Shown piece by piece: positions 1 through 12,032 of a stretch of DNA of 64,000 nucleotides. The DNA is from Albifimbria verrucaria. Taxonomy: Eukaryota > Ascomycota > Sordariomycetes > Hypocreales > Stachybotryaceae. The number at the start of each line of letters is the position of its first letter. Position 1 is the stretch's first letter. The stretch covers positions 310,001-374,000 of the forward strand of contig JAHREC010000049.1 in assembly GCA_020081605.1 (NCBI GenBank), written 5' to 3'. The position numbers were made by a program, and so were the translations under genes. The notes beneath the pieces are model-generated. The model saw only the letters and a list, made by a program, of their open reading frames with translations, made no database searches and had not been told where the DNA came from.

Positions 1-135
1 GGAAGCGGAGACGCGATGGGCCGGCACAACGAACCGGATGCCAATTGGTTCATGATAAGGAGCGTACAGCTTTGGTCTTAACATCAAGACCTGGGTAGTT
101 CCTTGAGTTAGCTGCGAATAAACCCTGCCCGGAGT

Positions 136-144
136 ATTTAAAGA
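136..144 (+). promoter_or_regulatory. TATA-like box upstream of M14 peptidase
   Basis: TATTTAAAG lies about 90 bp upstream of the chosen start codon at 231, a plausible TATA-element distance. The assignment rests on sequence and position only. Confidence 0.35.
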
Positions 145-230
145 GGCATTTGTTCTAGTTAAAATGAACTCAGTCTCTTCCAACAACTATCTTCTCTCGC
201 CATTTGCTCTCACACGTAGTAATTGCTGAA

Positions 231-1896
231 ATGAAGTTGCAAGGGTTTTGTACTGTCATTTTAGCCTTGGTGGTTACACCCACCAGTGCAGACAAGTACG
301 GATATAACCATGTCACTGTGCGGAGAGATCCAGAGATTCTGGCCCAGAATTTCAAAGCTGTCGACGTGGACCTACTCTCTCCGGCATTTTTGAATCCTAA
401 GATAAGACTGCCCGGCTTCCAAGATGGAACGCAAGGACCGACCTCCCAACAAGACATGAGTAAGTGGTTTCCGATGCGTCCCGAAGAGAAAACATGTGAG
501 CATGAATAACTAAGCCTCCACAGTTTCTTTCCTGAAGGAAATCGCCAGCAAGAACAAGTACATGTCATATAAGACGGCTAAATTTTCCTCAGAAGAAGGT
601 CGTTCGTTTCCGTATGTCCATGTTTCCTCTGGCGGCCATGGCAAGAACAAAATCCGCATTTGGATTCAAGGGTCTGTCCATGGAAACGAGCCTGCCGGGG
701 ATGAAGCCACCCAGGCCCTTCTGGGAAAACTGAATAAGGAGGCTCACTGGGCCCGGAAAATTCTTCAAAATGTCGAGCTCATTGTCATTCCTCGGTACAA
801 CCCTGATGGGGCGTTTTACTTCCAGCGAACTCTGGCAACCAACTTCGACCCAAACCGCGACCACATTAAGCTTGCTCGTCAACAAACCCGTCGGCTCAAG
901 GGTTTGATGGGTGAATTCAGCCCTCACGTGGTGGTTGACATGCATGAGTATGGTTCCTCGGCGAGATTTGGCAATGGTCGGTATGCGCATGCCTCGGATG
1001 GCCTATTCTCTGCTGCCAAAAATTTGAATATCAATGGAGACATCCGAAATCTGGCAGAAAAGCTGTTTGCCCCCAGGATTGGAGAAGCCATGGAGGCTGC
1101 TGGCCTGCGCTGGGAACCCTATGTTACCGGATCTTCGTCATCCAGCAATGACTACGTTGCCGATTTTGCCGAGGCGGGTTCCGATGCTAAAATTGGTCGA
1201 AATGCGCTTGGCCTTACCCAAGCTGTTGTATTTCTCACTGAAACGCGTGGCATTGGTCTGGCCGATCAACACTTCCAGCGACGCACGGCATCGGGGTTGA
1301 CCATGTTGCTAAGTATTGTCCAGACTGCGTCTGACAATGCTGCCAAAGTCCTTCAGACAGTTGAGGGTGGCATCAAGAAGTTCATTTCATCTTCCGAAGA
1401 TATTGTCATCACCGACTACAGCAAAGCCAGTATTCGACCATTCAAAATGATCGACGTCAACAATGGCAGTATTGTGAGCCCACCTGTGCGGTTCGCATCG
1501 ACTACTCCTGTGATTGCAAATTTGACAAGATCACGGCCTGAGGCTTACATCATTCCTGCCGCATGGTCTGATCTTGCTGAACGTCTTCGAGTGGCTGGTC
1601 TCGAGGTGAAAACCCTGAACAAGCCATGGGAGGGCACGGTCGAAGCACTGACTATTACCTCAGCAAGTTTTGATAACCAGTACTATGAAGGGGTTGTGCT
1701 AGTCAAAGTTCAGACAGAGACGAACAAGCGAGAGCTGACATTGCCTGCTGGCAGTTTCCTTGTGAGCACAAGACAAAAGAATGCGGGTTTGGCGTTTGTT
1801 GCGCTAGAACCGGAAAATATTGATTCCTATGTCTCCACGAACATCGTGCCAGTAGGCACAGGGGATGAATACCCAGTATTTAGAATCACATCGTGA
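231..1896 (+). CDS. Secreted M14-family zinc carboxypeptidase
   Basis: Two exons, 231..459 and 524..1896, joined in phase 1 by a 64-nt GTAAGT...CAG intron, give about 533 residues. Residues 1-20 form a signal peptide (MKLQGFCTVILALVV...). The mature protein carries the M14 zinc motif HGNEPAGDE (HxxE), the third ligand in the VVVDMHEYG segment and a likely catalytic Glu in LTETRG. The family hydrolyses C-terminal residues of peptides using one zinc ion, so this is probably an extracellular exopeptidase for nitrogen scavenging. The C-terminal ~200 residues are a beta-rich extension I do not recognise. The ATG at 231 was chosen because it gives the signal peptide; a nearby upstream ATG at 204 is in the same frame. 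The reading frame is intact throughout, unlike many neighbours. Confidence 0.85.
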
Positions 1897-2869
1897 TCAC
1901 ACGATAGCCGATAGGAATGCGATGAAAAAGGGAAAGGAAGGGAACTAAGTTAATTCATATTCCATTAATTTACAGCAGCACCCTTACGTTACGGGGTGTA
2001 AACATTGTCTATTTGGTTGAGATTTGCCAAGTGTTATATTTTGGATTCGCTAAACGGCTTTCTGTAACACCTTTGCGCCCCTAATGCATGGTAGTTTGGA
2101 TGCAATTTGAGACATCACAAACTGCGTAGATGACTAACTGATGGTGAATCAACAATTGATAGGGAAGTTTGTGTTGCTGGATTCTCCAGGTTCTGAAGAG
2201 AGAAAATACCTTAAATGTCCAATTGTCTAGATTGCTAGAAGAGATGTCACCCTACGGCCTTCTTCTTGAGACTGTTCGAATGTAGAAATGATTAAAATGA
2301 ATCTTGGTAATGCTACTCTTGTTCGCGAATGTCTGAAGAGAGCTTCTAGATCTATAGATAAAAGCTATATAAATCTTCATATTTGTATGTAGAAAATCAT
2401 GCAGAGGAAGGCTAATAATGTTGAGCAGGTTTGGATGCACAAAATTCGGTTCGCATTAATGCTTAATTTTGTAGTCTATTGCCATTTAACGACTGATCGT
2501 CGTTCGGATTTTTATACTGCGCTGTCTTTGGCTGAATAGCTCGAGAGCTAAGACCTTCATTATCAAGTTAGCATGGTCATAACCGACGTCGCCATTCTTA
2601 CTAAGAATTGTTATGAAGCTATAGCGGTGGAGTTATTTTTTTTTTTTATGCGTTTGCTGACGTGGAGTTTCGCTACACTTCGTCTCCACCAGTTTGATAC
2701 TCAAATGGTTGAAATTAGCCTGCTGCGATTCTGCTTCAAGGATATGAATCCTTCGCGGAGTTTAGATCTCTCCGGTAAACCCGAGCGGGAAAGTTCTAAA
2801 CATTTCTCGATGAACCAAATGAATGGTAAGAATATAGCTTTAGCACATGACTTTTACTGTTCATACGTT
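1897..2869. other. Intergenic, no gene seen
   Basis: This AT-rich stretch holds only short random frames. A run of T residues lies at about 2635-2647. I see no RNA gene or conserved coding signal. Confidence 0.5.
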
Positions 2870-3325
2870 ATGGCTCCTCAACGTGGAAGCCACACCCGCC
2901 GCTCTTGTGATAAATGCCATCGTCAAAAGCTTCGATGCGAACGCGGACCTGGTGACGCAAGTTGTGTGCGATGTCAGCGCACCAAAACGGCTTGCACTTT
3001 GACACCAAGCTTACACCGACCATGGAATCACATATTCCTCGATCCGACACACAAAACCATTGCATGTGAGAAAGAAGCCAACGACCTGGACTTATTAACG
3101 ACAACGCCTCTTGAGAATACGGATGGAGGAACAACACTGATTCCTACTCAAGTTGAATTGCCAAATATCGCGCCTGAGCTTGACCAGTACAAGTTCAGCC
3201 CCATAGTAACAAAAAGATCAACTGGACTTATGCCGAACACCTCGTTATGGAAGTTAACTTTGTATAATACTCCGCCTTCAATCAGTTTACCCAACTTCAC
3301 TGGCGTGTTGTGTCTCGCTCAATGA
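2870..3325 (+). pseudogene. Truncated Zn(II)2Cys6 transcription factor
   Basis: From ATG 2870 the frame encodes a clear binuclear zinc cluster near the N-terminus, spacing C-x2-C-x6-C-x8-C-x2-C-x6-C (RRSCDKCHRQKLRCERG then CVRCQRTKTAC). Such clusters bind CGG-type sites as fungal activators. After about 150 residues the frame stops and no middle homology domain or ligand-responsive region follows. The 3326-3900 stretch has only weak coding flavour in shifting frames. Fungal regulators of this class are normally 400-900 residues, so this is a truncated or decayed copy, unless undetected introns and frame errors hide the remainder. It lies convergently beside a full Zn2Cys6 gene. The upstream in-frame stretch from 2573 is probably not coding because it crosses a poly-T run. 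Confidence 0.6.
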
Positions 3326-3900
3326 TTAGCCATATTATCAAAAGGAAAAAGTTTCTAAAGAATAGTGTATTTCTCACTATTCTTTCTTGCAAGCTATGGA
3401 GGTTAGAGCGCAAGATTCGAGCTTCTTCATTCTTTACACAGCGAATTAGGAACTTTTTGCGGCGCTATCTAAAAGGGGAAAATACGAAAGGAAGAGTTTA
3501 TAGCACTGCGACCCCAATGATGAGAGCAGTTTAGTTGTATGCATATCTTCGGGACACTTCGTCATGAATTCGGACAGTGTTTTTCCAATTTCTTTGGCAG
3601 GAGTCTCGGCAGGTTCTTCACCCAAACCACTCGTGTCCCTAGAGGTGATTTATTGAGAGAGGATTTCAATCTTTCATCGGCTGTCGAGGAAGACTGCTTG
3701 CTCCATTCAATGGTATGATTTGCCTGGGGCTCTTAGTCACACTTCCATATAACACGGTTGTTGAAGTCGTAAAGAGGTATATACGACGAGACTCACGTAG
3801 CAATCTTACTGGGGTTGCCGTAGCCGTGGTTGATACCTCACTTGAAGCTGGAATGAACGAGGTATGGCAAGGCTAACACCCTCGCAAATGTCAGTCTCGT

Positions 3901-5605
3901 TCAATTCAAGCCATAATCTCTCAATCGAAGTTCAAGTTGACTTTCTGGTTTCACATGCGCCATGGCGGTTCTAGCCCTGATGGTGACATGAAGGACAGTT
4001 CCGGTAGCGTCCCACCAAGCAGATGTCCAGTCGTGATACATTGCCTCAGGTAGGACTCCCGTTTCGTCTCTGTATTCATCCTCTACAGAAGCAAGGGCAA
4101 TGTTACCCAGCAATGCTGCTTTCATATCCTTGCTCGTTTGTGAATCAGTAAGCTCCATGGCTAAATGAAGAATCTCAGATCGTAGGTTCAAGTCTCGACA
4201 TTCCCGTACCAGGTTAGCCATTATGAAGCAAAGGCGCTCGCGAATATTACTCTTGAGTTCCGGTGAGGGATTTTCGTCTCCATCACCAGTCTAGTCTGGT
4301 CGATGGCATCCCGGGTGTATTTGTGCGTTGCTAGAGTATCACGGTTCGTGTCCAAAATAGTAATAGCGGACACGCAGCACACTTTTGCTCCGATATCCAT
4401 TAACTGGAGGATGACCCAGTCTTGCAGATCATGTTTTTATCACGGCGACGAGCTCTTAGGAGGTGCAAACGCTCACGGATCGAGTCTAACCAAGATTTGA
4501 TCTGTGATATCACGACGGTCTGCTCCATTCTTAAAAGAGAATCCGTTTGGACAGGGTGACCCGAGGCTATCAATTCAACAACATGGTTGAGCCATAATAG
4601 AATCGACGTAAGGAAGTGCATGTAGACTCTGTTGAAGCTGCTCAGACTTTGGGATAGTTCTGGAGGACTCGGAGCCTCGGCATATATCTGGTGAAGGCGA
4701 TTTAGGCTTCGTTTGCTTTGAGGATAGAGTGGTGACAGTAAAGATGATACAGTTCCCTGGCGAGTGAGGTAGAACCCAGCATCTTCCATACCCTGGTCAT
4801 CTAGTGTTCCGGCCAATTGAGATTTGGTGCTGCCATTGTTTGTTCGCGTGGTGGCATCTGCCAGAACAAGTATGGCTTTGGCTCTTAGAGTATCGACGCC
4901 CATTCTGTTGCCTTGGATGGTTTCAAAGACAGTAAACAGTAACGTGGCAATGAGAACCCTCCGTTGCATCACCATGCTCGTAGGCTCGTTGGCGAGAAGG
5001 CTGCGGTACTTTGCCAGGGCCCTCACATGATACTTCAGAGCATGAGAATAATGTCTCTCGTAAGCCGTGCTGTCAAGCGGCGCTGTTTCGACTGAGGAAC
5101 AATCCATTCTACGTAGTTTGACAGCTTGGCACAGCCCGCCAATGGCAACTATGGCATCAAAGATAAATTGGTCCCGCAGCGCCTCGCGGAGAACAGTCCG
5201 TTCCCAAAATTCAGGGATTCCATATAGCTGCCTAGCCAGATCGTGAACCACGACAGCTCGAAAATATTCATAGTACGGCCTCTCCGAACCCACTACTCCG
5301 TACTGGGTCGGCTGTAATGGTAAAATCAGTGTGCCCTCTATCGCTCCTGTGGGATAGATGTGGTGTACGGGTGGTTGCTGGCCTTGTGAAAGGGCGTAAT
5401 CGCAAACTTGGCCTAGACGGAGGCAACGTGCACACTCCGGTTTTTCCTCGCCGCATTTCACGTGGCGTTTCCTACATTGAAGACAACCTTGGCATCAAGT
5501 TGTGAGCACGTCTGGGGTCCTATTTGATGCGTGGAAGTATGACAACCTACCGGTACGGGCTCTGTTTGTCTTTCGACGCATACGAAGTGCCCCAGGGTCA
5601 CGCAT
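3901..5605 (-). CDS. Zn(II)2Cys6 transcription factor, frame-broken
   Basis: Exon 1 (5605..5551) starts at an ATG giving MRDPGALRMRRKTNRAR. It splices by a GTAGGT...AAG intron, phase 1, to exon 2 at 5487, producing a perfect cluster GCLQCRKRHVKC plus PECARCLRLGQVC (C2-C6-C5-C2-C6). The rest (about 540 residues) is a helical regulatory domain like the DUF3468/Fungal_trans_2 class of C6 proteins. Two frame breaks occur. One is repaired by one extra A in the A5 run (forward T, 4434-4438), the other by one extra G at 4286-4287. With both, the protein continues unbroken to the stop at 3901. It is therefore likely functional in the organism. DNA-binding nuclear regulator; target unknown. Confidence 0.75.
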
Positions 5606-7151
5606 TCTGGGGTCTAATTCTCATTAGCTCGTCGGTTTTGCACGGAGGTTTGAAGGGTCAACAAAGAAGCATGACGAGAAACACGATAGATTGCGCCTGT
5701 GCCGGTAAAAGCTCGGTGGACCAAAAGAAGCTCGCTCCGAGAGCCACATTTGGATAGGAATAGTCAGGGTCAAGCCTCGGCTACTAATTCCCTAAATCAC
5801 ATAGTATACAGTCCTATTTTTCAACAGTTTGTGCTCAAGATGAACCCTCTTATAAACAATGAACGTAAGATATGCATGAGATGATCCCTAGCAAGTGAAT
5901 CTCATTTACTATTAACCGGCATAGGGTAGGCCATCCTTTGGAGAGGGACCAGTAAGTGACGTCACGAATGCACAGCTTCATGTCTCCCTATTCTAGCTTC
6001 ATTTACTCACAAAGAGTAGCTCATCTCTTCCTCTTCTCCATTGGGCGGAGATGTCGAAGTCTTCAGCATCACGAATAAAGCCAAATAAGCCACTCAAGCG
6101 CTCCGGGTATTTAATTATCAAGATTTGTCTTTGTCCTTCATTCTGCCCTTCCTACCAACACTATCAATTATCCGTCTTGATTGTATCGAAAAGACTTAAG
6201 TCTAGATCATATGAACAAGGTCTGTTTGTTGTGGTAGCGTATTTTCAAATGCTTGTGACTCGTTTCTTATTATGAAAGTGGCAAGGTAATGCGCTGAGAA
6301 TAAGACTCCTGCTCTGAACTTGCAAAACATCAATGCAAGAAATAACCGAGCTAGACCTGCCTTGTAGGACTCTAGGAACCTACTACGTTTAACATACTGA
6401 CTGAGTAATTTGGTTTGTAGTGGAGATGAGATCTGATAGAACAGAAATAGTGGAGCGTGCTAAGTTGCACTGGTCGAGTCAACATTAGGCAGAAGGCGGA
6501 TTTGCTGTACATGCGGCAGCAGCAAGGATTGAGCTATTTACATCACATACTATTCTCCATCGAGTGACTTGAACTCTGAGCGATTCTGGAAATAGTGATA
6601 TGCCATTCCTGCACTGATAAAATGATTCGTGCATATGAGTGTACGTATTATCAATCTAGTGGTGGATATGGGTGGGTGGAGATCTATACGTTCCTGTTTG
6701 GGGTGGAATAGACGAAACAAAGGACATTAGTCCATATTGAAAGACCGATTAGACTGGAACAGGAAAAATATGCGCCCCTGTAAGAGAGACTAAACAACGT
6801 GATCACTGCTCGGGTAGGGAATCGTGTTCTAGTAGAGCTTCGCCCCGTGTCAACTTGACCCTATTTTGGCTCACCAAGCGACTGAGCTACTATAGTTGTG
6901 GAGCCGTATTAACCAGCAGAGCATCGTGCAAGGATCTAGAAGCGAGTCAATTTCCTTAACGCAATGGAAAACTACCCTGCTAGATAAGCAAAGTATAGAA
7001 CTAAGGCATGTACGCCTCTGGCGAGAACCAAGCTAATTACTGTCTTCCTCGGTGCAGCTTTGCGACTATAAATTGCTGGTGACCCTCGGATTAACCAGTT
7101 TCGTGCAGGACCGCTCATACACTTCAAGTGCTACTTCACTCACAAATAAAT
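5606..7151. other. Intergenic, no gene seen
   Basis: About 1.5 kb of AT-rich sequence lies between the divergent Zn2Cys6 regulator and the sulfotransferase-like gene. The open frames are short and have no recognisable motif. It presumably holds both promoters. Confidence 0.5.
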
Positions 7152-8105
7152 ATGGGTGCAAACCCATCCATTCCGAATGACCCTAATAGGTCACTGAAAG
7201 TCATTGGGGCGGGATACTCCAGAACAGGGACGCTCTCCATGGCAATAGCTTTGGAGAATCTGTTAGATGGCCCTGTCATGCACGGAGGCTCACAGCTTCT
7301 GGGGCGAGAAGATGGTAAGGTTTCTTAGGTTACACCGTGGAGCCGACAGACTAACCCTTGTTGATCCCTAGAATATCTCAGGCTCTGGTCAGATATTTTT
7401 GCTTCGCGTCACAGCCGGCCTCGTCTTCTGAAGCTGCTTCGGGAGGCCACTCGAGGTTTCGTCGCTGTAACAGATGCGCCCGCCAACTGTTTCGTCCCAG
7501 AGCTGCTGGAATTATACCCAGAAGCCGAGGTTGTCTGTGTACAACGTGACCCAGTGCTATGGTGGAAGAGTTTTAAGCCCGTGAAAGAAATGGCCGGCAC
7601 AAGTTTCCTAAAATGGTTTCTAGCACCAGTGCCAGGAAAGCGATGGTTCCCAAGCTGGCAGAGCAATTCCTAGAACAGTAAGTTATCCTTGATATTGCCG
7701 CCAAACGTAGATAAACTTAGGGGATAATAGACAAGAGGAGCAGTTCGGTCCACTCACACAAGGTAAGAAGATTAATAAATTGAAACTTGCCTGCTAAGCA
7801 GACGATTATGCTCATTGATACTTCTAGATCGGTTAATGAAACACAATAAATGGGTTCAAGAAGTCACGCCTCCTGATAAATTTCACATGACAGAGTTAAA
7901 AGATGGCTGGCGTCCGCTTTGCGACATACTCAACATCCCCATACCCATCGAACCTTTCCCAAGAGTCAATGATTCTGATGCAATAAAGGGACTTGAGATT
8001 CAAATACTCAAGCAGGCGGCGGTAACATGGCTCATTATCATTGGGTTCGCTGTTTGTTTTATAGCTAGCGTTATTGGTCGCGAACGTTTCCTCAGTGCTT
8101 CATAA
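7152..8105 (+). CDS. Sulfotransferase-family P-loop protein with C-terminal membrane anchor
   Basis: Four exons fit: 7152..7314, 7372..7677, 7731..7762 and 7828..8105, all GT-AG and phase-consistent. The N-terminus has the nucleotide-binding loop VIGAGYSRTGTLSMAIAL typical of the fungal Sulfotransfer_4 family, often mislabelled NAD-epimerase. Further on are VVCVQRDPVLWW and a C-terminal region ending in one hydrophobic helix (WLIIIGFAVCFIASVI), as in homologues. Residues after RWFP run into a stop unless the CCC run at 7649-7651 is four long; with that base the frame continues through the next three exon junctions. Substrate unknown; the family is thought to transfer sulfate from PAPS, but fungal members are largely uncharacterised. 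Confidence 0.75.
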
Positions 8106-8634
8106 TGACAGCACTCTCCACACTGTCAATGTCATTGAGTATTCTCAACGTATTAATTGTTGTACTAGCTAGTACTTGAAGTAAATCGGTATTGCCGTAA
8201 AAGATAGAGCTATATCATATGATTCTATTAAGCGAGGGCAACGCTGCGGTGTCCTCTACCAGCCAGCTTGCTATGGCCTTGATGTACCCAGCAGTTGTCT
8301 ACTTTTGGCTGGTTCCCAAGTTGGTGGCACCCTCACAGCTTCGGGCGCCCAAGAAGAAATCAGGACATAGTCTGACCACGATTGTACCAATATATGACAC
8401 TTAATGAGTTTGTATGTACTTAGGGGTTGAATAGTCTGCGCTCGAAGCCGTCATGTTCAAATTGTCACTACATTGACACTGAAGAAAGGTATAACTGATG
8501 ATTATGGTCAAACGATTCCTCAGCTAGTGTATTCAATGCAAGTCTATGGCTTTATTCAGGACGAGTTCTATGTACAAGTAAGCTAAGCGTGAATAACTTA
8601 ACCACACAAAGGTATCATTATAGTAGATCTGGAT
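8106..8634. other. Intergenic, no gene seen
   Basis: Between two convergent genes. The open frame at about 8219-8404 has no recognisable domain, and nothing else is supported. Confidence 0.5.
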
Positions 8635-11600
8635 TCAACACGTTGGCAGGTTCTCTCGATTATTGAAGTCCGAACCTTCATAAAATCGTTCAAAGATCCT
8701 GGCCTCCAAATCTGCTTCATCAAGACTTGCACCCTTCTTGAACATTAAATTGTTGCGACGCAAGTAAACCCGCTTGCCCCACTTGTAACCTTCAGCTCCT
8801 ATGAAGAAGAATACAACAACTGCAAAGATTATCCCCACTCTCTGTCGATAGAGGTATGTAGAAAGACGTCGTGGTTGAGGACTGGGATGTATAGTGTCGG
8901 GACGGCAATAAGGCTGCCACCAACGACGGACCAGAACAGAAATTGGTTGCGCCACAGTCTAGTAGCCCATTCCCTGGGTCCTGAGATCATGCCATCAAAC
9001 AATGACCGCCGGGCATCAATGAGCTCCCAGCCAAACATGACAAACACCCACATCATGACGATGTAGCAGGTGGACCGAGATCGAAATACCCCTTCACAGG
9101 ATTCAGAGTATTCGAGGTTGCAGTCAGTTCCAAAATCGCCGTCTTGAAGCCCCCACATGCTAGAGACAAACGACACGATAAGGCAGACAGCAATAATGAA
9201 GCCATAGCTAAAAGGTCAATCAGGAACTCTGGGGTGAAGACGCCGTATTTTAGCTGTGATTTTCAGTTAGAAACGGTACACAAAGCTAGATTTGGTCTTG
9301 GGAAGCTGTACTTACACTTTGTGGTGGCCTGCTTAAAATATCAGGAGAAGAGGCCTCGAAGCCAAGGCCTGTTTCTGTGAAAGCACCGGCGACGAGTAAC
9401 ATGAATAGGATCTCAATAGGTGTAACTTGGAAAATCGAAACCCCTTTGAATCTTTATAGGCAAGACCAATGAGCATAACAGTGACGAAAGCCAAGTTGAG
9501 GGCCAGGACATGAAGCATGAACTTCTGAACATTGTCAAAGATGCGACGGCCCTCCTCCACGGCATTCAGAATGCTTGCAAAATTGTCATCGCTAAGCACA
9601 ATGTCAGCAGCGGACTTGGCGACATCGCTGCCTCCTTGACCCATAGCTATGCCGATGTCTGCACGGCGGAGACTTGGGCTGTCATTAACACCATCTCCAG
9701 TCATGGCTGCGTAGCGACCTCGGCGGTGGAGAGCGTCAATCATTCTAACTTTAGTAGATGGAGCGCAGCGGGCTACAACCAGTGGCAGCTCAGGTAGAGC
9801 GTCAACCTGGGCGTCGGTCAATCTGTCAAAGTCATGTGCAGTCATGACGATATTTTGGGCAATATCAGCCCGTAAAAGTCCCATTTCCTTGGGTAAGATG
9901 CCAACTTCAGCGGCGATGGTACGGGCGGTCTCAGGATGGTCTCCGGTGAGCATATGGACACCAATACCAGCTTGATGGCATTTGAACACGCTGGGCCGCG
10001 ATTCGGGACGAGGAGGGTCATAGATGCCAATAAGACCGTGGAAGACGAGCTCGCACTCAAAGTCTTCGCGTCTCAAATTATCTTTGGTGATGTTTATAGA
10101 GGGCATCGAGGTCAGATTGGTGCGGCTAGAAAGTGCAAGGACTCGGAACCCCTTCCGGGCAAGGGCCTCCATATTACTGAGGATCTCAGCTTTGCAATTA
10201 GCTGTCATCTCAATGACTTCAGAGCCAAAGGTAATGCTGGAGCAACTATCAATGATGCGCTCAACAGCACCTTTGGTGAACAGGGCTATTTGGCCAGTAT
10301 CCGCGTTCTTGCAGATGACAGACATCTTCTTAATGGCAGACTCGAAGGGGAATTCAGCCAGCAGTTCCCAGCCCGCCTCATCAAGGCCAGGCTTTGTTTC
10401 AGCGTTTCGGCCGAAACGGGCGGCAAAAACCTGGATGGCAATTTCAGTGGGGTCTCCTTGAGCTTTCCAGTGAGAAGTTCCGTCGTCGTTTCTAGATTTC
10501 TTGACGGTGGCGAGATTGGCTAAGTTGGCAACATTGAGGAGACTATCGACACAGCCATGGCTGTCGCTCTCTTCGAATGGAGCATCGATTGGACGTGCCG
10601 TCTCCTCGCCAGACCCTTTGGGAGGAGTTGAAGAGAAGGTAATTGACCCACTCTCTGGGTTGTAAGGATCGTTGGACCCATTGAGCATGTAGGTGCCGTG
10701 GCCCGGTAACCAAGCCATCTTGGCAATCATCTTTCCTTGGGTTAGGGTCCCTGTCTTGTCAGAGCAAATATCTATGTGTCTGGTCAGTCAATGCAATCAT
10801 ACTTTTGGCTTTGAACGTATATCATACTGGTGACGCCCCTAACGCTTCAAGAGAACGCATATTGCGAACTAGAACGTTTCTCTCGACCATTGCCTTGGCT
10901 CCGGCAGCCATAGAAATTGTAAGAACAAGAATGAGGGTTACTGGAAGTGTGCCGACTGCGATAGCGATGGCGTAAATAATGACATCCTCGCGCCCTTTGA
11001 AGCCGTTTGATGCGATGACGATGATAGCACATATCACAGCAATTCCAAAGATGACCATGAATAATTTGGCCAGTTTTCTCTGAAGAGGGGTTCCAACGGT
11101 GAAGCCCAAGAATGACCTGATCCAATCCCAACATTTTCCAAGGCCAAAAGAGAGCAGGTCCAAGATGGAGGCTTTGCCTGTGTCATCGCGCTTGAGCTTG
11201 CGCTGTTCGTTGCCATTCGTACGGAGCGCGGCCGCTATAGCTCCAATTTCGGTAAACATTCCGGTCGCAAAACCACGACGCGGCCGCGGCCTTTGGTAAC
11301 GATTGTGGAGCTGAACACAATGTTGAGGCGATCTCCCGGGCCAACATCAAAGTCATCGTCATCGTCGGGGTTGGTCTCACTCTTGCCGCTGCCGGTGAGG
11401 ATCACATCCGGCTCCTTTCGTGCAGGCAGAGACTCACCAGTCAAGGCGGCCTCGTCTACCTCAAGGTTGATGGAATCCAGGAGACGGGCATCAGCCGGAA
11501 TAACATCGCCAACCTTGAGCTCGATAATGTCTCCGGGGACAATCTGAGAAGCATCAATGGATATACTGGAGCCGTCACGAATGACTCGTGCAGTAGGCGA

Positions 11601-12032
11601 GTTGAGTGAGTTCAAAGACGCAATAGTCCTTGCGGCCTGCAAGTCCTGGAAAGTACCGATGACCACGTTAATCAGAATAAGTGCTGCAAGAACACCTCCT
11701 TCGATCCAAGCTTTAATAGCAAAACTAGCAGCCAGAGCCAATAGAAGGATCTAGATGTACATGGTAAGTAAGGTTGGGTTGTTACACGGAACCGGCGTCG
11801 TCGGTAGCGACTTACCAAAGTCATAGAGTTGACAACTTGAGCAATCAGGATCTCCATGAAATTCACCCTTTCTCTTTGCCGAGATCGTTGGGGCCATACT
11901 CATGTAAACGGGAAGTCGCAGCACCTTGGCTGAGGCCTGTAACTGCATCCGCACCAAGTTCTTGAACCACTTGAGTGGACGATAATGCATGTGCTGGACG
12001 TGACATGGGTTTGTTTGCCTGGCCAGTGACAT
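8635..12032 (-). CDS. ENA-type P-type ATPase, sodium/potassium efflux pump, frame-broken
   Basis: P-type ATPase of the IID (ENA) class: the plasma-membrane pump that expels Na+, Li+ or K+ at high salt or alkaline pH. From N- to C-terminus: SRPAHALSS, a TM pair, actuator TGES, the ENA-typical acidic stretch followed by VGPGDRLNIVFSSTIVTKG, phosphorylation loop CSDKTGTLTQGK, KGAVE, TGDHPETA, hinge MTGDGVNDSPSL, and six C-terminal TM helices. Introns are at 9254..9315, 10772..10827 and 11751..11815. Six frame breaks each disappear with one extra base in a homopolymer (8833-8836, 9210-9213, 9441-9444, 10836-10839, 11269-11272, 11866-11868). The most homologue-like start is the ATG at 12032, itself needing one extra base. 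An in-frame alternative begins at 12165. About 1,070 residues, the normal ENA length. Confidence 0.85.

Noticed and set aside
9936..10523. Plus-strand open frame of 195 codons
   Set aside because: Antisense to the conserved catalytic domain of the P-type ATPase.
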